Assembly (NCBI GenBank): GCA_963693305.1
Contig: OY855905.1
Span: 31,925,937-31,989,936, forward strand
Length of the DNA: 64,000 nucleotides
Direction of reading: 5' to 3'
Origin: Meandrina meandrites
Taxonomy: Eukaryota; Cnidaria; Anthozoa; Scleractinia; Meandrinidae
Shown: positions 24,789 to 47,312 of the stretch, piece by piece
How the letters are laid out: the number at the start of each line of letters is the position of its first letter
How positions within the stretch are numbered: the stretch's first letter is position 1
Program-made: the position numbers and the translations under genes
The notes under the pieces: model-generated
What the model was told of the DNA's origin: nothing
The model's input: the letters and a program-made list of their open reading frames with translations, nothing else
Database searches by the model: none

Positions 24789-25276
24789 GAGACGAGAAAA
24801 AACCGACTACGGACTCTTTTGTAATTTTTGAGGATATGCCCGTCAGCCCAGCAACGGAGAAGCTGATTGGCCAATTTAAAATGTGCGCCCGGAATGGCGT
24901 CAAGGATCTCGCGATTAACGACAGAGCGGTCGACGCGATTAACTGCTTTTTTATTTGAACGCGCGCTGCCTTAGCTCGTTATAAACTTTGCTTGAAGACA
25001 TTAAGAAAATTCCGCTCCCTGGCAAGACTAATAACAAGACGTTAAGAGGCGCTTGGTTGTCTTGGATGAATTTTCAAGCTCATTTAAAGGAACTTTGTGA
25101 AACAAAACACTGCGTTGACGTGTTGACGCAAACACGTAAGATCCGTAACGCAATTGCGCGCGCGCAGTTTAGGTTGCGCACATTAGCCAATCAGCTTCTC
25201 CGTTGCTGGGCTGACGGATATCCTCAAAAAATGCATAAGAGTCCGCAGTCTATTTTTTCTCGGGCGCTGTTGTCTC
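24789..25276. repeat. Inverted repeat (arms about 24789-24888 and 25178-25276)
   Basis: The right arm (caatcagcttctccgttgct, then gggctgacgg, then atatcctcaaaaa) matches the reverse complement of the left arm with a modest number of differences. It looks like an old foldback or TIR element just upstream of SCFD2. Short open frames here (24767-24958 and 24988-25332, plus strand) lie on the arms and are probably not genes. Confidence 0.7.
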
Positions 25277-25871
25277 GCCACAATCTCCCCGTCTCGCGTC
25301 TTAAACCCTTGTTTACAGCATTCCCTTTCTGAATTTCGAGAGAAAAACAGACTGCATGCAGTCTAAGTGTCACAAGTTCAAGAGGTTTTTCTAAAATTAT
25401 GTTGATATAAATTTCAAGATGGAAAGAGAGATGAAGGTTTAGATGAAGCACAAATGATCAAAAATTACTTTCGCACAGCTTACTGCATGAGATTATGTTT
25501 GATAGAGGTCGGGCTTCTCGACAGCAGCAAGGCTCCTGACAGACAGAAGTTGCTCAGTAAGTTGCCTTGTTGCAGGACTTTCATAAAGGAATAAAGGTGT
25601 CAGGACTATATTTGAATTGGAAAGGAAGACTAAAAGGAACACTCTGGGTACTCTATTAACAAATTTACAGTGCTATAGCTTGTTGTTCGGTTCTGACTAT
25701 GAAAGAAGCGCGCTTCTTTTTTCGCTCTACCAGCTCACCTTACGTAGCTATCCAGCTTGTGTTCTTACTCGGGTCCTCAAACGATATAACTGACTTAGTT
25801 GACACTCGGAGTGTCTAACTGGAAATCTGCGCATCAGATTGGTTCCCTTATTGTTGACTATTTCGCTGATA

Positions 25872-26192
25872 CAGGGTTTTCGTTTGAGTCCGAAGGCCGG
25901 ACGCATCGTCCGGTCTTTCTCATTTTTCGTCCGGTACTTTGATACCAATATTTGGGAGTTTTTTTATTTTTATTTTTTTACTGTTATTTAAATAGGACGT
26001 GAGTGAACTCCAGCCGTGCCTGGGAAAGTTGCGAAACACTGGAAACGGCGTTTCTGAGTGTTCTATTTTAAAAATTTCCTGGTGGGCATGCTCCCAGTCT
26101 CCCCTAGATGCTTGCGCCTTCGGCTCACGCCCGGCGCCTTGCGGCGCCAAGAAAAATTTCAAAACTTTACAAAACTATTGAAAACCCTGTGA
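25872..26192. mobile_element. hAT-like MITE with acagggttttc ends
   Basis: The left end is acagggttttcg and the right end is gaaaaccctgt, complementary termini of a type common in hAT-derived MITEs. The interior is GC-rich near the right end (ggcgccttgcggcgcc). No target duplication was verified. Confidence 0.5.
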
Positions 26193-26785
26193 TAGAACAC
26201 GATCAAGCTTGCTTTGCTCTTCCTTAAAATAGAAAATAAGCTTTGATTTTGGCTTTAAAAAAAGTGGATGAAATTGTAAGTTTTGGACTGTAATTCTCAG
26301 TAATTCTTTAGGGTGTCTACTAACACTACTAGAGTACTCGCCCTCGTTTTCTATGTGCGAAAAGTCATCTCGGTTGCGCCTCATTGACTCATAGAAAACT
26401 TGGATTACATGGAAGCAATTTCCGATTTTAATAATAGCAATTTCGGCAGCTTGTCAGTACCCTGAATTGTGTTGTTTCTTTTAATCAAGACATTTTTCCG
26501 CCTTGTCTCAAAGCACTATATTTCGCGCCATGTTTGCAACCCTTGAAATATGAAAACGAAGCGCAAACTGGTGTTTTACAAGTTAGTAAAAAAAAAACAG
26601 GCACTATTAAAAAAATCATTTAATCATACTATGAAATAAAGTTATAAAAGTCACACTTAAAAAACATAGAGAAGTATAATAAATGAAAATAAACATATTA
26701 TTCATTTAAGTCCAAAGTCATGAACGATAATAAATTTCAAAATGGACACAGTAAAGGTCTAAAAAGTCAGTTTACTAAAGTGTCT

Positions 26786-28011
26786 TTACACAATGATCTG
26801 CTGCTCATATATAACTTCAGTGCATTTCACTGCAGATCTCTGTACTTTACATCTGTTCACTCGACGGCCAGTGTTAGCCTTCTCGATAAAGACAACATCT
26901 ACAGAATCGTCAAACTTGATTGTCTTGCCTTTCTTAGAATGAGCAGAAGGAACTTTAGCAACAGTGTTGTCCAACTCGTTTACAATGTGAAACAGATCGC
27001 CGTTTTTAAAGCCGTAAAACTTTTGCCATTTCTGGTTGATTCTTTTCAATTCCTCGGAGTTAATTCTCCGTCGTTTCGCAAGCCTTTCTTTCCTTTTCTC
27101 GCGATTTTTTTCGCGCCTTCTCTTCCACAATTCGTCTTTTGTACCGCTACCTGACTCGTTATTCCATGGAAGTCTTATGTTAAAATTGACTTGTATATCC
27201 CGTCGCTGAGCGGCTAGCTGGTTTCTCGCTTGCGTGATTCGGTGGACATAAAGAGGCGTGATATAAGATAGGCAAGGTTCTGTACGGGGCCCAGTCTTCC
27301 TAGCAGTCCTAATCTTGGGCCAAAAAGAACTCATGGTGCTCATTACTATAAGTGATGACAGTGCCAAGAGACTTCCGCATATCGTGAATAATGATGGTAA
27401 CAGGAAATCTGAAACAAAGAGACGCCTTGTTATGGATTTCATACAGTGCTAAGGGAATAACTGTGAATTAAAAAGGTTACCGTTGGGATAAATATGTGGG
27501 ATAACTGTGCAGAAGTTTTGAGTCTACTTGCAAAGTAGTCTCTGCCTATAACATTTATTTATTTCAAAAGTTTAATCATTTAAAAAGGTTTTACTAGGCG
27601 AATATGAACAGAAAAACTAAACGCAAACGGAAGATAATCAGTCAGTCAGTCAGTCAGTCAGTCAGTCAGTCAGTCAGTCAATCAATCCTCTTGGTTTCCT
27701 GTGGCACATAAGGCCTTGGGTAGGACACAAGGACAATATTATGCAAAGAAGAATATTGAAATAAAAAGAAGGCAGAGAACGATTAAACGCGGGAGGAGAG
27801 AACTCGTGATAGGCAACTAACTGGAACAAGTACCCCTATTACTTTCCACAGCACAAGTCATATTTTCCAGCGCTTACTTACCATTGTGTGCAGTTAGGTG
27901 AGTCAAATACCAGGTACTACTGTCCACAGAGTCCCTGGACTTGGTGACCCACTGACCAGTGGGACTCGCTGTCGCCAGCAAAATGAAGATCAAGATAATT
28001 GTACCTTTCAT
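26786..28011 (-). CDS. Predicted type I membrane protein with basic tail and PP1-docking-like motif (unrecognised family)
   Basis: Two exons: 28011-27882 and 27408-26786, joined AATG|AT across a gtaagt/tttcag intron, giving 250 aa plus stop. The N-terminus MKGTIILIFILLATASP is a good signal peptide. A short ectodomain of about 25 residues follows, then one hydrophobic span (FLLPSLFTICGSLLALSSLI). The cytoplasmic tail of about 180 residues is strongly basic (RRREKNREKRKERLAKRRR, about residues 145-163). Near the C-terminus, KTIKFDDSVDVVFIE fits the RVxF motif (K-T-I-K-F) followed by hydrophobic pairs at +6/+7, with arginines at +16, +17 and +20. That spacing resembles PPP1R15/GADD34-type docking to protein phosphatase 1. 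The start at 28011 was chosen for the signal peptide; an acceptor-like tattcacacag lies just upstream at about 28024. I do not recognise the family. The coding call is strong and the PP1 role is inference. Confidence 0.8.
27638..27687. repeat. (CAGT)n microsatellite
   Basis: About 11 tandem CAGT units decaying into CAAT, in the intron of the membrane-protein gene. Confidence 0.95.
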
Positions 28012-28574
28012 TGGACTTGACCTGTGTGAATATAAAGCGCATTTGAGCTGCATTTGAGATTTCAACACAAATGTAAAATCGTGAATGCGCAATTTTATTC
28101 CTTACCTCCTAGAACAAGTAATACCACGTGGTGGCCGAAAGTGAAAATGTAACTATAAATCTTTTTTCCGTATGTTGCTGTAACGAGAGCACGGACGAGA
28201 GCAAAACACGTCTGCTTTGTTCAAAAGCTATCTTCCAACTGAACAAGACGCGCGTAACTTCCTTTATTGACGCATGTTCTGCTTTGTGACGTATTTTCGA
28301 ACGTCTCGCGCCGTGACTTTGCGCGCGCTTTGAGAAATTTACCACGCAGAAAATATCGCACAACTCTGAGAGAATCTATGATAAAAAAAAACACTTAAAC
28401 CTGATTTTATCTCAGATCCCATCAGTGTAAATGAGGGAGTTCAGATCAAGATTTGATTTTCTTCATCTTGGGATGTTAAAGCGCGCGCTTGGCTTGAAAA
28501 GGTTGCTCGCGCAAGAGCCCGCGAACACCTGACACCGGAACGAAGTTGTTTCAAGGTTCGGTATGGAAGCTTTT
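28012..28574. other. 5' flank of the membrane-protein gene
   Basis: GC- and CpG-richer DNA (cgcgcgctt repeated near 28.32 and 28.48 kb) upstream of a gene on the minus strand. It probably holds the promoter and a 5' UTR exon. No coding sequence is supported. Confidence 0.4.
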
Positions 28575-29270
28575 AAGGGACCAGTCATTATTTATCAGGG
28601 GGCAGAGCCACTGTATTTGGGGGGAGGGTCACTATTTTTTAAGCTCCGCTTTGGGGAGGGTCATTTAAAAAATGTGCCATTGAGGGGAGGGCTACGATTT
28701 TTTGGCGTTACAAAATATTACTACTTGTCTTTGAACTCAAATTTATCCTTATTTCGTAACTACTACCGGTTGCGCAGAAAACTATGGGACCTTTTCAATA
28801 AAGCTACATGTATCATGGAAAGGCATGGTCTTCCTGGCGTAGCTGATTTAAAAATGATAACGAAACATTTAAAAACATTATTGTTTGAAGTCGAGATATT
28901 GCGTGGCGCATGAGGATTCCCAATATGGACCGCAACCGTAATCATCGTCCGAACTTTCCTCGATTTGTGCTTTGACTGCTGTAACACTGCAATCGTCTTC
29001 TTCATGTATACATGGGTCGTCAGCTTCATGATTCAGATCATCATCAACATCGTCGTCATCGTCATCGCCTTGGTAACCAGTTGCCGCACTACTTCCATCC
29101 TTGACCAACCGGCTTGAAAGGTAATCCCTCGCCTCATCATCTTTGACATCAGTGAAGGGAGGGCCAGAACTTTTAAACCCTTTGTGGGGGAGGGCCACCA
29201 TTTCTTGGCCGAACTTTTTTTAATAAAGTGGCGCCCTCCCTCCCCCCGATAAATAATGACTGGTCCCTAA
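28575..29270. mobile_element. TIR element with agggaccagtcattatttat ends
   Basis: The left end (28576 on) and the right end (up to 29269) are inverted copies of AGGGACCAGTCATTATTTAT, followed by a G/C-rich run. The terminal region repeats ggggagggtca phrases. The interior holds an open frame on the minus strand (28878-29201) with a run of Asp residues. I consider it part of the element and not a host gene. About 696 bp, without transposase. Confidence 0.8.
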
Positions 29271-29499
29271 GGTATCATCGACGCCACATGAGTGAGATCG
29301 TAATAACGAAAGCGAGGCAAAATGCAGAAGAAACGAATTCACGATTTTTCTTAGCTACACAAGATTGGGGTTGCGTTCTCCTCTCGTCGAACGCAATGAA
29401 TCCTCTCGTCGAACGAAATGGAGTTTACTAAATTCCGAACTGAATAGAAAAACAACCCAAACTTTATTTTCCGAAAATTAGAAGGCGTAACAGTCTCCG

Positions 29500-29558
29500 T
29501 CGCAGCCGTTGTTTGGGGGGAGGGAGCGTTACGTGACGAGGCCAAACAACGGCTGCGA
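29500..29558. repeat. Hairpin tcgcagccgttgtttgg
   Basis: TCGCAGCCGTTGTTTGG at the left is matched by its complement at about 29542-29558, around a G-rich loop. It is a short foldback MITE relic. Confidence 0.7.
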
Positions 29559-29611
29559 AAATTTGCGTAACGTACACACCTCCTGGGTGTGAGAGCAGCG
29601 TGTCTCACCTA

Positions 29612-29692
29612 CGAAATGACCCAGGCCAGGGCCCGAACCCCGACCGTTCGATCCGGAGTCCAGCGCACTATTAGACCCCGTGCCTCCCATAT
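29612..29692 (-). mobile_element. SINE head fragment
   Basis: The reverse complement reads as the tRNA-like head of the SINE (gtgcgctggactccggatcg, then a box B-like cgggttcgggcc). The body is absent. It is a truncated copy, about 80 bp. Confidence 0.75.
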
Positions 29693-30139
29693 GCATGCAG
29701 GAGTGCTTCGACATCATAAGCTGTGACGTTCTGGAGAATTATGCGAGTGAAGTCCTTGCTTTCCTTGCACTGTCCAGAAACGAAACAAAGACGGAAGGCG
29801 GAAAACGTATAAAGTAGAGTAGACTAAGGAGAAGAGACGAAAGGCGAGTCCTTCTCTCCAATCTACCTAATTATTCTTTTGCTTTTTATGTCGTAACTTC
29901 CAGCTCGGTGTTCAGATAGTTTGAGAGCCTGGTACAAACGCGCGCGTAATCAACCTCGTTTACAGGTTCTTTCTTCTTCCTGTCACTTGAAGAGAGAGGC
30001 CCTGGGAACAAGGTTGGTGGAAAGTTGGGAATATAGGAAATAAAAGGGACATACTGCTCAGCAAAATACTATCAAAGACAGATGGTTGAAAAACCAAATA
30101 CGCATTGAACAAAATGACTCACTTGAAGTACAACATTGA

Positions 30140-30145
30140 TTTATT
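30140..30145 (-). terminator. ADK polyadenylation signal candidate
   Basis: AATAAA on the minus strand, 55 nt past the ADK stop codon. Spacing and orientation fit a poly(A) signal. Confidence 0.5.
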
Positions 30146-30199
30146 TACGTTTGGAATGAGAATAAGAATTCTATTTCCTTAGTTTGATGTCACGCAACG

Positions 30200-42424
<12,225 letters not shown>

Positions 42425-42600
42425 TTTCTAATTCTAATTGTCGGTGACGGCAAATTCAAAGATTGTTGCTTGCAAGGAGCCGGCGAGTAAAAGACCGGAG
42501 CACGGTTTTTACAGCCACTTTATATGGTAGGAAAGGACTGGTACGACCTATTGCCCAATCGCGAGCTGGACACACGCGGTTATGTCATGCACCTGCGTTG
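42425..42600 (-). promoter_or_regulatory. ADK short-form 5' flank
   Basis: The sequence directly upstream of the ATG at 42424. The start of transcription must be close, because the 8-nt coding part of this exon has no upstream acceptor that I can see. No core motif stands out. Confidence 0.3.
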
Positions 42601-42612
42601 ATCTCAACTTAC

Positions 42613-42664
42613 AGTAAAACTACTTCAAACTTTATAGAAGTGCTAAGTTTGAAGTAGTTTTACT
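42613..42664. repeat. Perfect 20-bp hairpin with a 12-nt loop
   Basis: AGTAAAACTACTTCAAACTT (42613-42632) is exactly complementary to 42645-42664. Pairing stops abruptly on the outside. It lies about 190 bp upstream of the ADK short-form ATG. It could be a foldback relic or a small-RNA hairpin. Confidence 0.8.
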
Positions 42665-42878
42665 AACAAATAAGCTGGGGATTCTTCCCAATCCGTGGAG
42701 AGCAATTTAGAATCGAAAATGTTCTTGCACGCGGGGCTCGAAATCAAAGCATCTTAGCTACCGGCAAATGATCAGAACCGCTTTGAATTTCATACCCTGG
42801 AGAATTAAGCTAGTTTTTAAAAACATGATGGGTCGCTAATCAATAAAATAAAATTCAAGCTCCTTACCCGGGCTTCAT

Positions 42879-43016
42879 CTCCATGCGACTCTTCTTTGCC
42901 TCCGGTTCGACCGCCATTTTCTATCACTGCCGAGGAAAACCACAGGTTCCCCCAACAAGACTCACACGCGGAATAGTTATCCAGTCCCCCAAACGTTACT
43001 GAGGCCATTGGGGTGA
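42879..43016 (-). CDS. Candidate first coding exon of an unidentified transcript
   Basis: An ATG at 43008 opens 43 codons (MASVTFGGLDNYSACESCWG and on) that end in phase 0 at a fair donor (CGG then gtaagg, about 42879). The GC content is higher than the surroundings. The phase does not fit ADK exon 2, which needs two carried bases, so it is not an ADK coding exon. It could be a non-coding first exon or spurious. I found no partner exon. Confidence 0.2.
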
Positions 43017-43186
43017 GGAGTGGCGGCCCGGAGAGGAAATTTAGCCGAAAATGCAGGTGGGACCCTGGTCGGGCCAGGCCATTGTCGGAAACAGGCAGTA
43101 GACAGCAATAAAAAAAGTAGCAGCCATCATCGAGGTGTAGAATAGGAACCACAATTTCGTGTTCGCATTAGCGAAAGTCCGTAGGA

Positions 43187-43822
43187 GAAGGACCATTAGA
43201 AAAGTCATGGGGGGGGGGGGGGGGTGGGGAAAAAATTCATGCAAGGAAAAACCCAAAGAAAAAAAATTATGCACAAAATGGGCCGCATTTTGATGTGGGT
43301 CATGTTAAACCAGAATTCAAATTCTTCTCTAAAATTGTTTCAAAATGCACGAAATGACATCAGAGCGAGACTAGATTTCCAAAGCAAACTTATTTCGGTG
43401 ATTTTGTTTCGCGTTCGGCATTCTACGTTCGGCGTTCGCCAAATTACCCCTACCGATTTTAATACATCACAATCGGTGCTAACTTTTGGGCCTCCTCACC
43501 TCGACCTTCATTCCTACGGACCTAAAAGGTATATTAATTACACAATTTACACTATACACCTGCTAACTGCTACTTACTCAGTTTTATGTCATAAAATAAA
43601 TGGAAAGTAACGTTAAAAGCTATGTAATTAATAAATCAAAGTAGCACTGTTTTTAATTAATTCAATAGCAAATTCTGCAGATTTTATATATAAAAAAAAA
43701 TTCATGAATAGGGCTGCAGTCAAAAAAAAATTCTTGCACAGGCAATGGGCCAAAAAAAAAATTCTTGCAAGCCAAAAATCCCCCTCCCCGCCCCCCATCA
43801 CTTTTCTAATGGTCCGTCCCTA
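43187..43822. mobile_element. TIR element, G-run ended (ggaccattagaaaag)
   Basis: The left end ggaccattagaaaagtcatg, followed by a G run of about 17, is inverted at the right: catcacttttctaatggtcc preceded by C-rich sequence. The interior has repeated aaaaaaattcttgca / aaaaattcatgcaagg phrases near both ends. A related end lies at 16.38 kb. Confidence 0.8.
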
Positions 43823-44015
43823 ATAGCGAGAGTGGTTTTCAGTTATTTTTATTCGCCGGGACTTCAACTTCTGTCCGTGATAACGGGGTATCCGTAATAG
43901 CAAGGTGTCTGCAAGGCGGGAGTTGACTGTATTTCCCTACCCGGCCTTGTGGAACTTTATAATACGGGCACAGACAGAATAGCGACACCCGTTGTATGGA
44001 CACACCTCATCAGCC

Positions 44016-44412
44016 CCTTTGGGGGTACACCCGAGTTTTTCCGCCGCTTAACATGGTTTTAATGGAAATATCTCGTTCGCGTTTCAAGGGGAGAGAAATT
44101 AATAAAATAGACTTACCTGTCCTGTTTTGTATATAACTTGCCGTCCAATGCGTTCAGGGGCATTTCAAAGCGATTCCTGTGGATTTTAGGTTCTCTGTTT
44201 TCCTCTCCAAATAACAGAGGAAGCTTGGGGTACCTTTGAAACAGTAAAATTTAGAAAAGTAAGAAATCAGAGAAATAGTGAAAATTTAATGTAGTTTCAA
44301 AAGTAGGGTATGGACACCAAAACACTCCACGACCAACCTGGGGGTGTTCCAGAAATAAATTTATTTCTTTTATCCATTCTTCTAACCTCTTAAAAATTTC
44401 ATTCAAATTCAT
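44016..44412. mobile_element. TTAA-type MITE family C, diverged copy
   Basis: Both outer parts match the intact copy at 48256-48663: gggggtacacc, then aatatctcg, then gcgtttcaag on the left; agtaaaattt, then atggacacc and tttcattcaaa on the right. The central part (about 44095-44240) differs and contains the candidate ADK alternative first exon. The outermost termini are eroded. Confidence 0.65.
44117..44163 (-). CDS. ADK: Candidate alternative first coding exon of adenosine kinase
   Basis: ATG at 44163 encodes MPLNALDGKLYTKQD plus AG. It ends at a perfect consensus donor (GACAG then gtaagt) in phase 2, exactly the phase needed to join ADK exon 2 (38975). The result is [14 protein letters not shown]. 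Vertebrate ADK likewise has two promoters with alternative first exons joined at the same point. The frame stays open upstream to about 44233. It is embedded in a diverged MITE, so it may be element-derived or coincidental. Confidence 0.4.
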
Positions 44413-44469
44413 GTTTCAACTGCATAGCATGTCGCACTGGTTGTTTCCTTTTGTATCCCGCCTTATTTT

Positions 44470-44545
44470 AGCTTGCGAACGCAGACGTATTTCCGGCTGT
44501 AGCTTGTCTCCGGAAATACGTCTGCGTTCGCAGCGTTCGCAGGCT
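44470..44545. mobile_element. Hairpin MITE, family H (gcgaacgcagacgtatttccgg)
   Basis: GCGAACGCAGACGTATTTCC is exactly complementary to the right arm, around a loop of about 13 nt that begins with gctgtagcttgtc. A longer, decayed copy with the same phrases (gcaaacgcagacatatttcc, ggctgtggcttgtc) is at 54205-54330. Confidence 0.85.
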
Positions 44546-46419
44546 AACCTTATTTTAGCCCATCCCGCATTCCACCAAAACCCTTTTTTTGGGCTTGTTT
44601 GAAAAAAACTGAATAACAACGCACAAACAATCAACAACAACAACATAGGTATGCTAATGAAAACTCTTTGTCGAGTTATCTTTGTTGATCTTACTTTGAG
44701 TCTCTTGAATTAATCTCTTTTCTTTATTTCCTATTGTCATGCTTAATTTTCAAGAACACGATGCTGTTTGCAAGGCAGATTAGCTGGACGCATTGTTATG
44801 CAAACCAGAGTCTTTGTCGAGCAGTGATTGATTTTTCCGCTCGTTTATCTAGACCTATCTATCAACATATGTCAACTCAGTTCATGTACTTTAGGATTCC
44901 CATCATATTTATTTTATGGGAAAGTTCTTAGGGAAATCTCTTTCGATTAAAAAAATTTGTTAAGAGGTTTTCCGGAAATCGTTGCGTTTTGAAAGTTTAT
45001 TTTTTCCGCTCAAGAGGAGCGAGGGTCTGGACCCTAACAGTATTTCAAGCAACCTTGGTATTCAAAAGTGGTATTCAAGGAACTTGTGTGTACACATTGT
45101 CGAAGTGGAATAATTTCATCGGGAATAGCGTGTATTTGCCGTGGATTCTGATGGCAAGTGAAGCTAACGCCTCAACGGATCTGAGCTGTCGTATCATTTA
45201 GTGGTAAGGTTGTTGTTTTTTTTGTCTTGTTTACGACGCATTCGCTGAAGTCATCTGCAATCAACACGCTGCAACACGCTACAACCTGACTGTAAAAGTT
45301 CGTCGACAACTTCTAATCTCATGGTTATGTTTGGAATTTCGCTTATACGCAATAATCGCTTTTCAAGTTGAACGGATCCTTCGTCCTTCTTTTCATTGCG
45401 TAGAAATCCTTTGTAGTTTCAGCAGAAATGTTTCTAGAGAGAAATGCACGAGATATCACACTTATCAAAAGTGCATTTGGTTTGTACAGCGATCAACACG
45501 TTTGTTTTCTTGACATTTTTATCTCCTTCCCTTTGGCCTTTGAGGTTAAGGTGTTAAACGCTGTTTAAAATATTAATTCAAGTCAAATTATACGCCCAGC
45601 AATGGATCGCATTGATCGAAATATCGGATTCGACCTTGGACAAAATCCAGATTAATTAGCTTTTGTCAGTTTGTTGGTTTCATATGATTCTCGGAAGTCA
45701 CAGATTTTAATATTTTTTTACACTTTGTTTGCGATCATGATAATACCAAACTCCTCCGTCGTATTGAGGGCAAAACGATACTGCATGTACATAATTTTTT
45801 TCGGAATCGAAAGTCATTTAGGAATTGAACTAATTAATTACAGTTAATCGCCAAAAGCTCGTTAACCTGTTAACGTTCCATTTTATTAGGTCCATTGTTT
45901 TAGCAAAGTAACTGCTTAATAATTAACTTTCCAAAATTTTACTTTTTTTATGTTTTTTTTGGTAGAACTTTTGTCATTAATGTATCATTCAGTGGGGTGG
46001 ACTATCTACTGCTTTGAGAGGTCTGTTAGGAGGCATCAGTCAGTAATTTGGCTGGCTGATGCAGTTCTAAATTGTGAGCATGCATGGTCATGTGGGATAC
46101 AGGAATAGTACAGCATGCTCGTAGTTCTTTTTACACATGGCGTGTTGCATCAGTGCTGTTCGTCTTGCGACATGTTTACTAGTTTTTTTAGCATTTCATT
46201 GGTCACAAGCTTTTACTGGGTCTAGCACAGTAAATTTACTTCAGCTAGGCATATTACTGGTACACTGTAGATTTAACCAAAGCTTCTCGAGCTTCATTGC
46301 ATTTTATTGCAGTAGGTAGCCTTTGCAACATTGGCATCTAGCGTTCACATTTGTTTTCTTTTTGAAATTATATAACTGGGGACATTCCAGACCATTGGAG
46401 ACTCTAGATATACCATGTG

Positions 46420-46840
46420 TGGTCCCGGAAGGGGGGGAGGGGGGAGGGGGGGTGGGTACTCAAAAAAGTTTTATACGGGGAGGCTCCGCCCCAAGGTCCA
46501 ATCCCTTACCCTTTTATATACCATTTTTTCAGTTGGAAAAAGGCACCCCCTTCATATACCTTCCTATATATAAATCGTTAAAACAGGAAATCTTCTTGTC
46601 ATTTTTTTCGCGTAGTGCGTAATAAATTAAAATGAAACACTCATAAGTTGCGTCTGCTTGATCTGTTTTAATTCAAGGCCCTTTATAATGCCCGAATGAA
46701 GATTTTCCTACCCTTTCATATACACCTGTACCTAAACTTGTGAAATCCCTACCCTTTTAAAGCCTGAAAAAGGTACCCCTTTCAGGCGGAGCCTCCCCAT
46801 ATAGGCCATTATAGAGAGTACCCCCCCCCCCCCTGCCGGG
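46420..46840. mobile_element. Poly-G-ended element related to family P
   Basis: The left end is a G-rich run followed by gggtactcaaaaaagt. The right end is ttatagagagtacccccccc followed by C. The inner inverted repeat ggggaggctccgcc / ggcggagcctcccc is present. The body has repeated 'tacccttttatata' phrases. No coding capacity. Confidence 0.7.
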
Positions 46841-46888
46841 TGTGTGGTATCTTTTTAGAATTATGTTGAGCAATTAAGTAAATAGCCT

Positions 46889-47132
46889 TTTTTATACTAG
46901 AGATGTGTTACCTGTCTGGACGAGTTTGACAAACAATTTGTAGTTCGTCTGGTTATCTGTCTCTGGTTTAATGACAGGCACAGGATGCATTACCCGTCTG
47001 GATGAGCTACATTTTCGAAATTGTCATGTGTGTTGTGTCCGTCTTTATACTAGAGATGAATAACCGGACAAACTTCAAAATGTTTGCCGAAGCTCGTCCA
47101 GATGGGTATTAATGCGTCTCTAGTATAAAAAT
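46889..47132. mobile_element. TIR element (tttttatactagagatg)
   Basis: The left end ttttatactagagatg, then a ctgtctggacgag phrase, is mirrored at the right: ctcgtccagatgggtatt, then cgtctctagtataaaa. An extra internal copy of tttatactagagatga lies near 47043. About 245 bp. Confidence 0.75.
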
Positions 47133-47312
47133 AACCAATGTCAGACTGAAGTCAATCAATATGCCTGACTGGAGTATTGAATTTGGATACCAATGGCAAA
47201 AAGTTAGTAATAATTAAATTTATAGCTGTCATCACATGATATATCTGGAGGGTATAAATTATTATTTTAACTGTTTTAATTTTTTAATTTATAGATTTTT
47301 GGAACAGTTAGT

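Larger units (their letters stand above)
44546..47294. other. Upstream region of the CCSER-like gene
   Basis: This holds the divergent interval between ADK and the plus-strand gene. A fair donor (AGTG then gtaagg) at about 45202, after a CpG-richer stretch, could mark a 5' UTR exon. I saw no coding sequence. Mobile elements lie at 46420-46840 and 46889-47132. Confidence 0.35.

Noticed and set aside
24767..24958. Open frame of 63 codons (plus strand) near the SCFD2 promoter
   Set aside because: It lies on the left arm of an inverted repeat whose other arm is at 25178-25276. It has no splice context and no recognisable domain.
24988..25332. Open frame of 114 codons (plus strand)
   Set aside because: It overlaps the right arm of the same inverted repeat. 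No domain, promoter or splice signals support it.
27638..27687. Regular spacing reminiscent of a repeat array
   Set aside because: It is a simple CAGT microsatellite; there is no CRISPR-like spacer structure, and the window is eukaryotic.
28878..29201. Asp-rich 107-codon frame (minus strand)
   Set aside because: It is contained within the TIR element at 28575-29270. The acidic run comes from a (cat/cgt) simple repeat.
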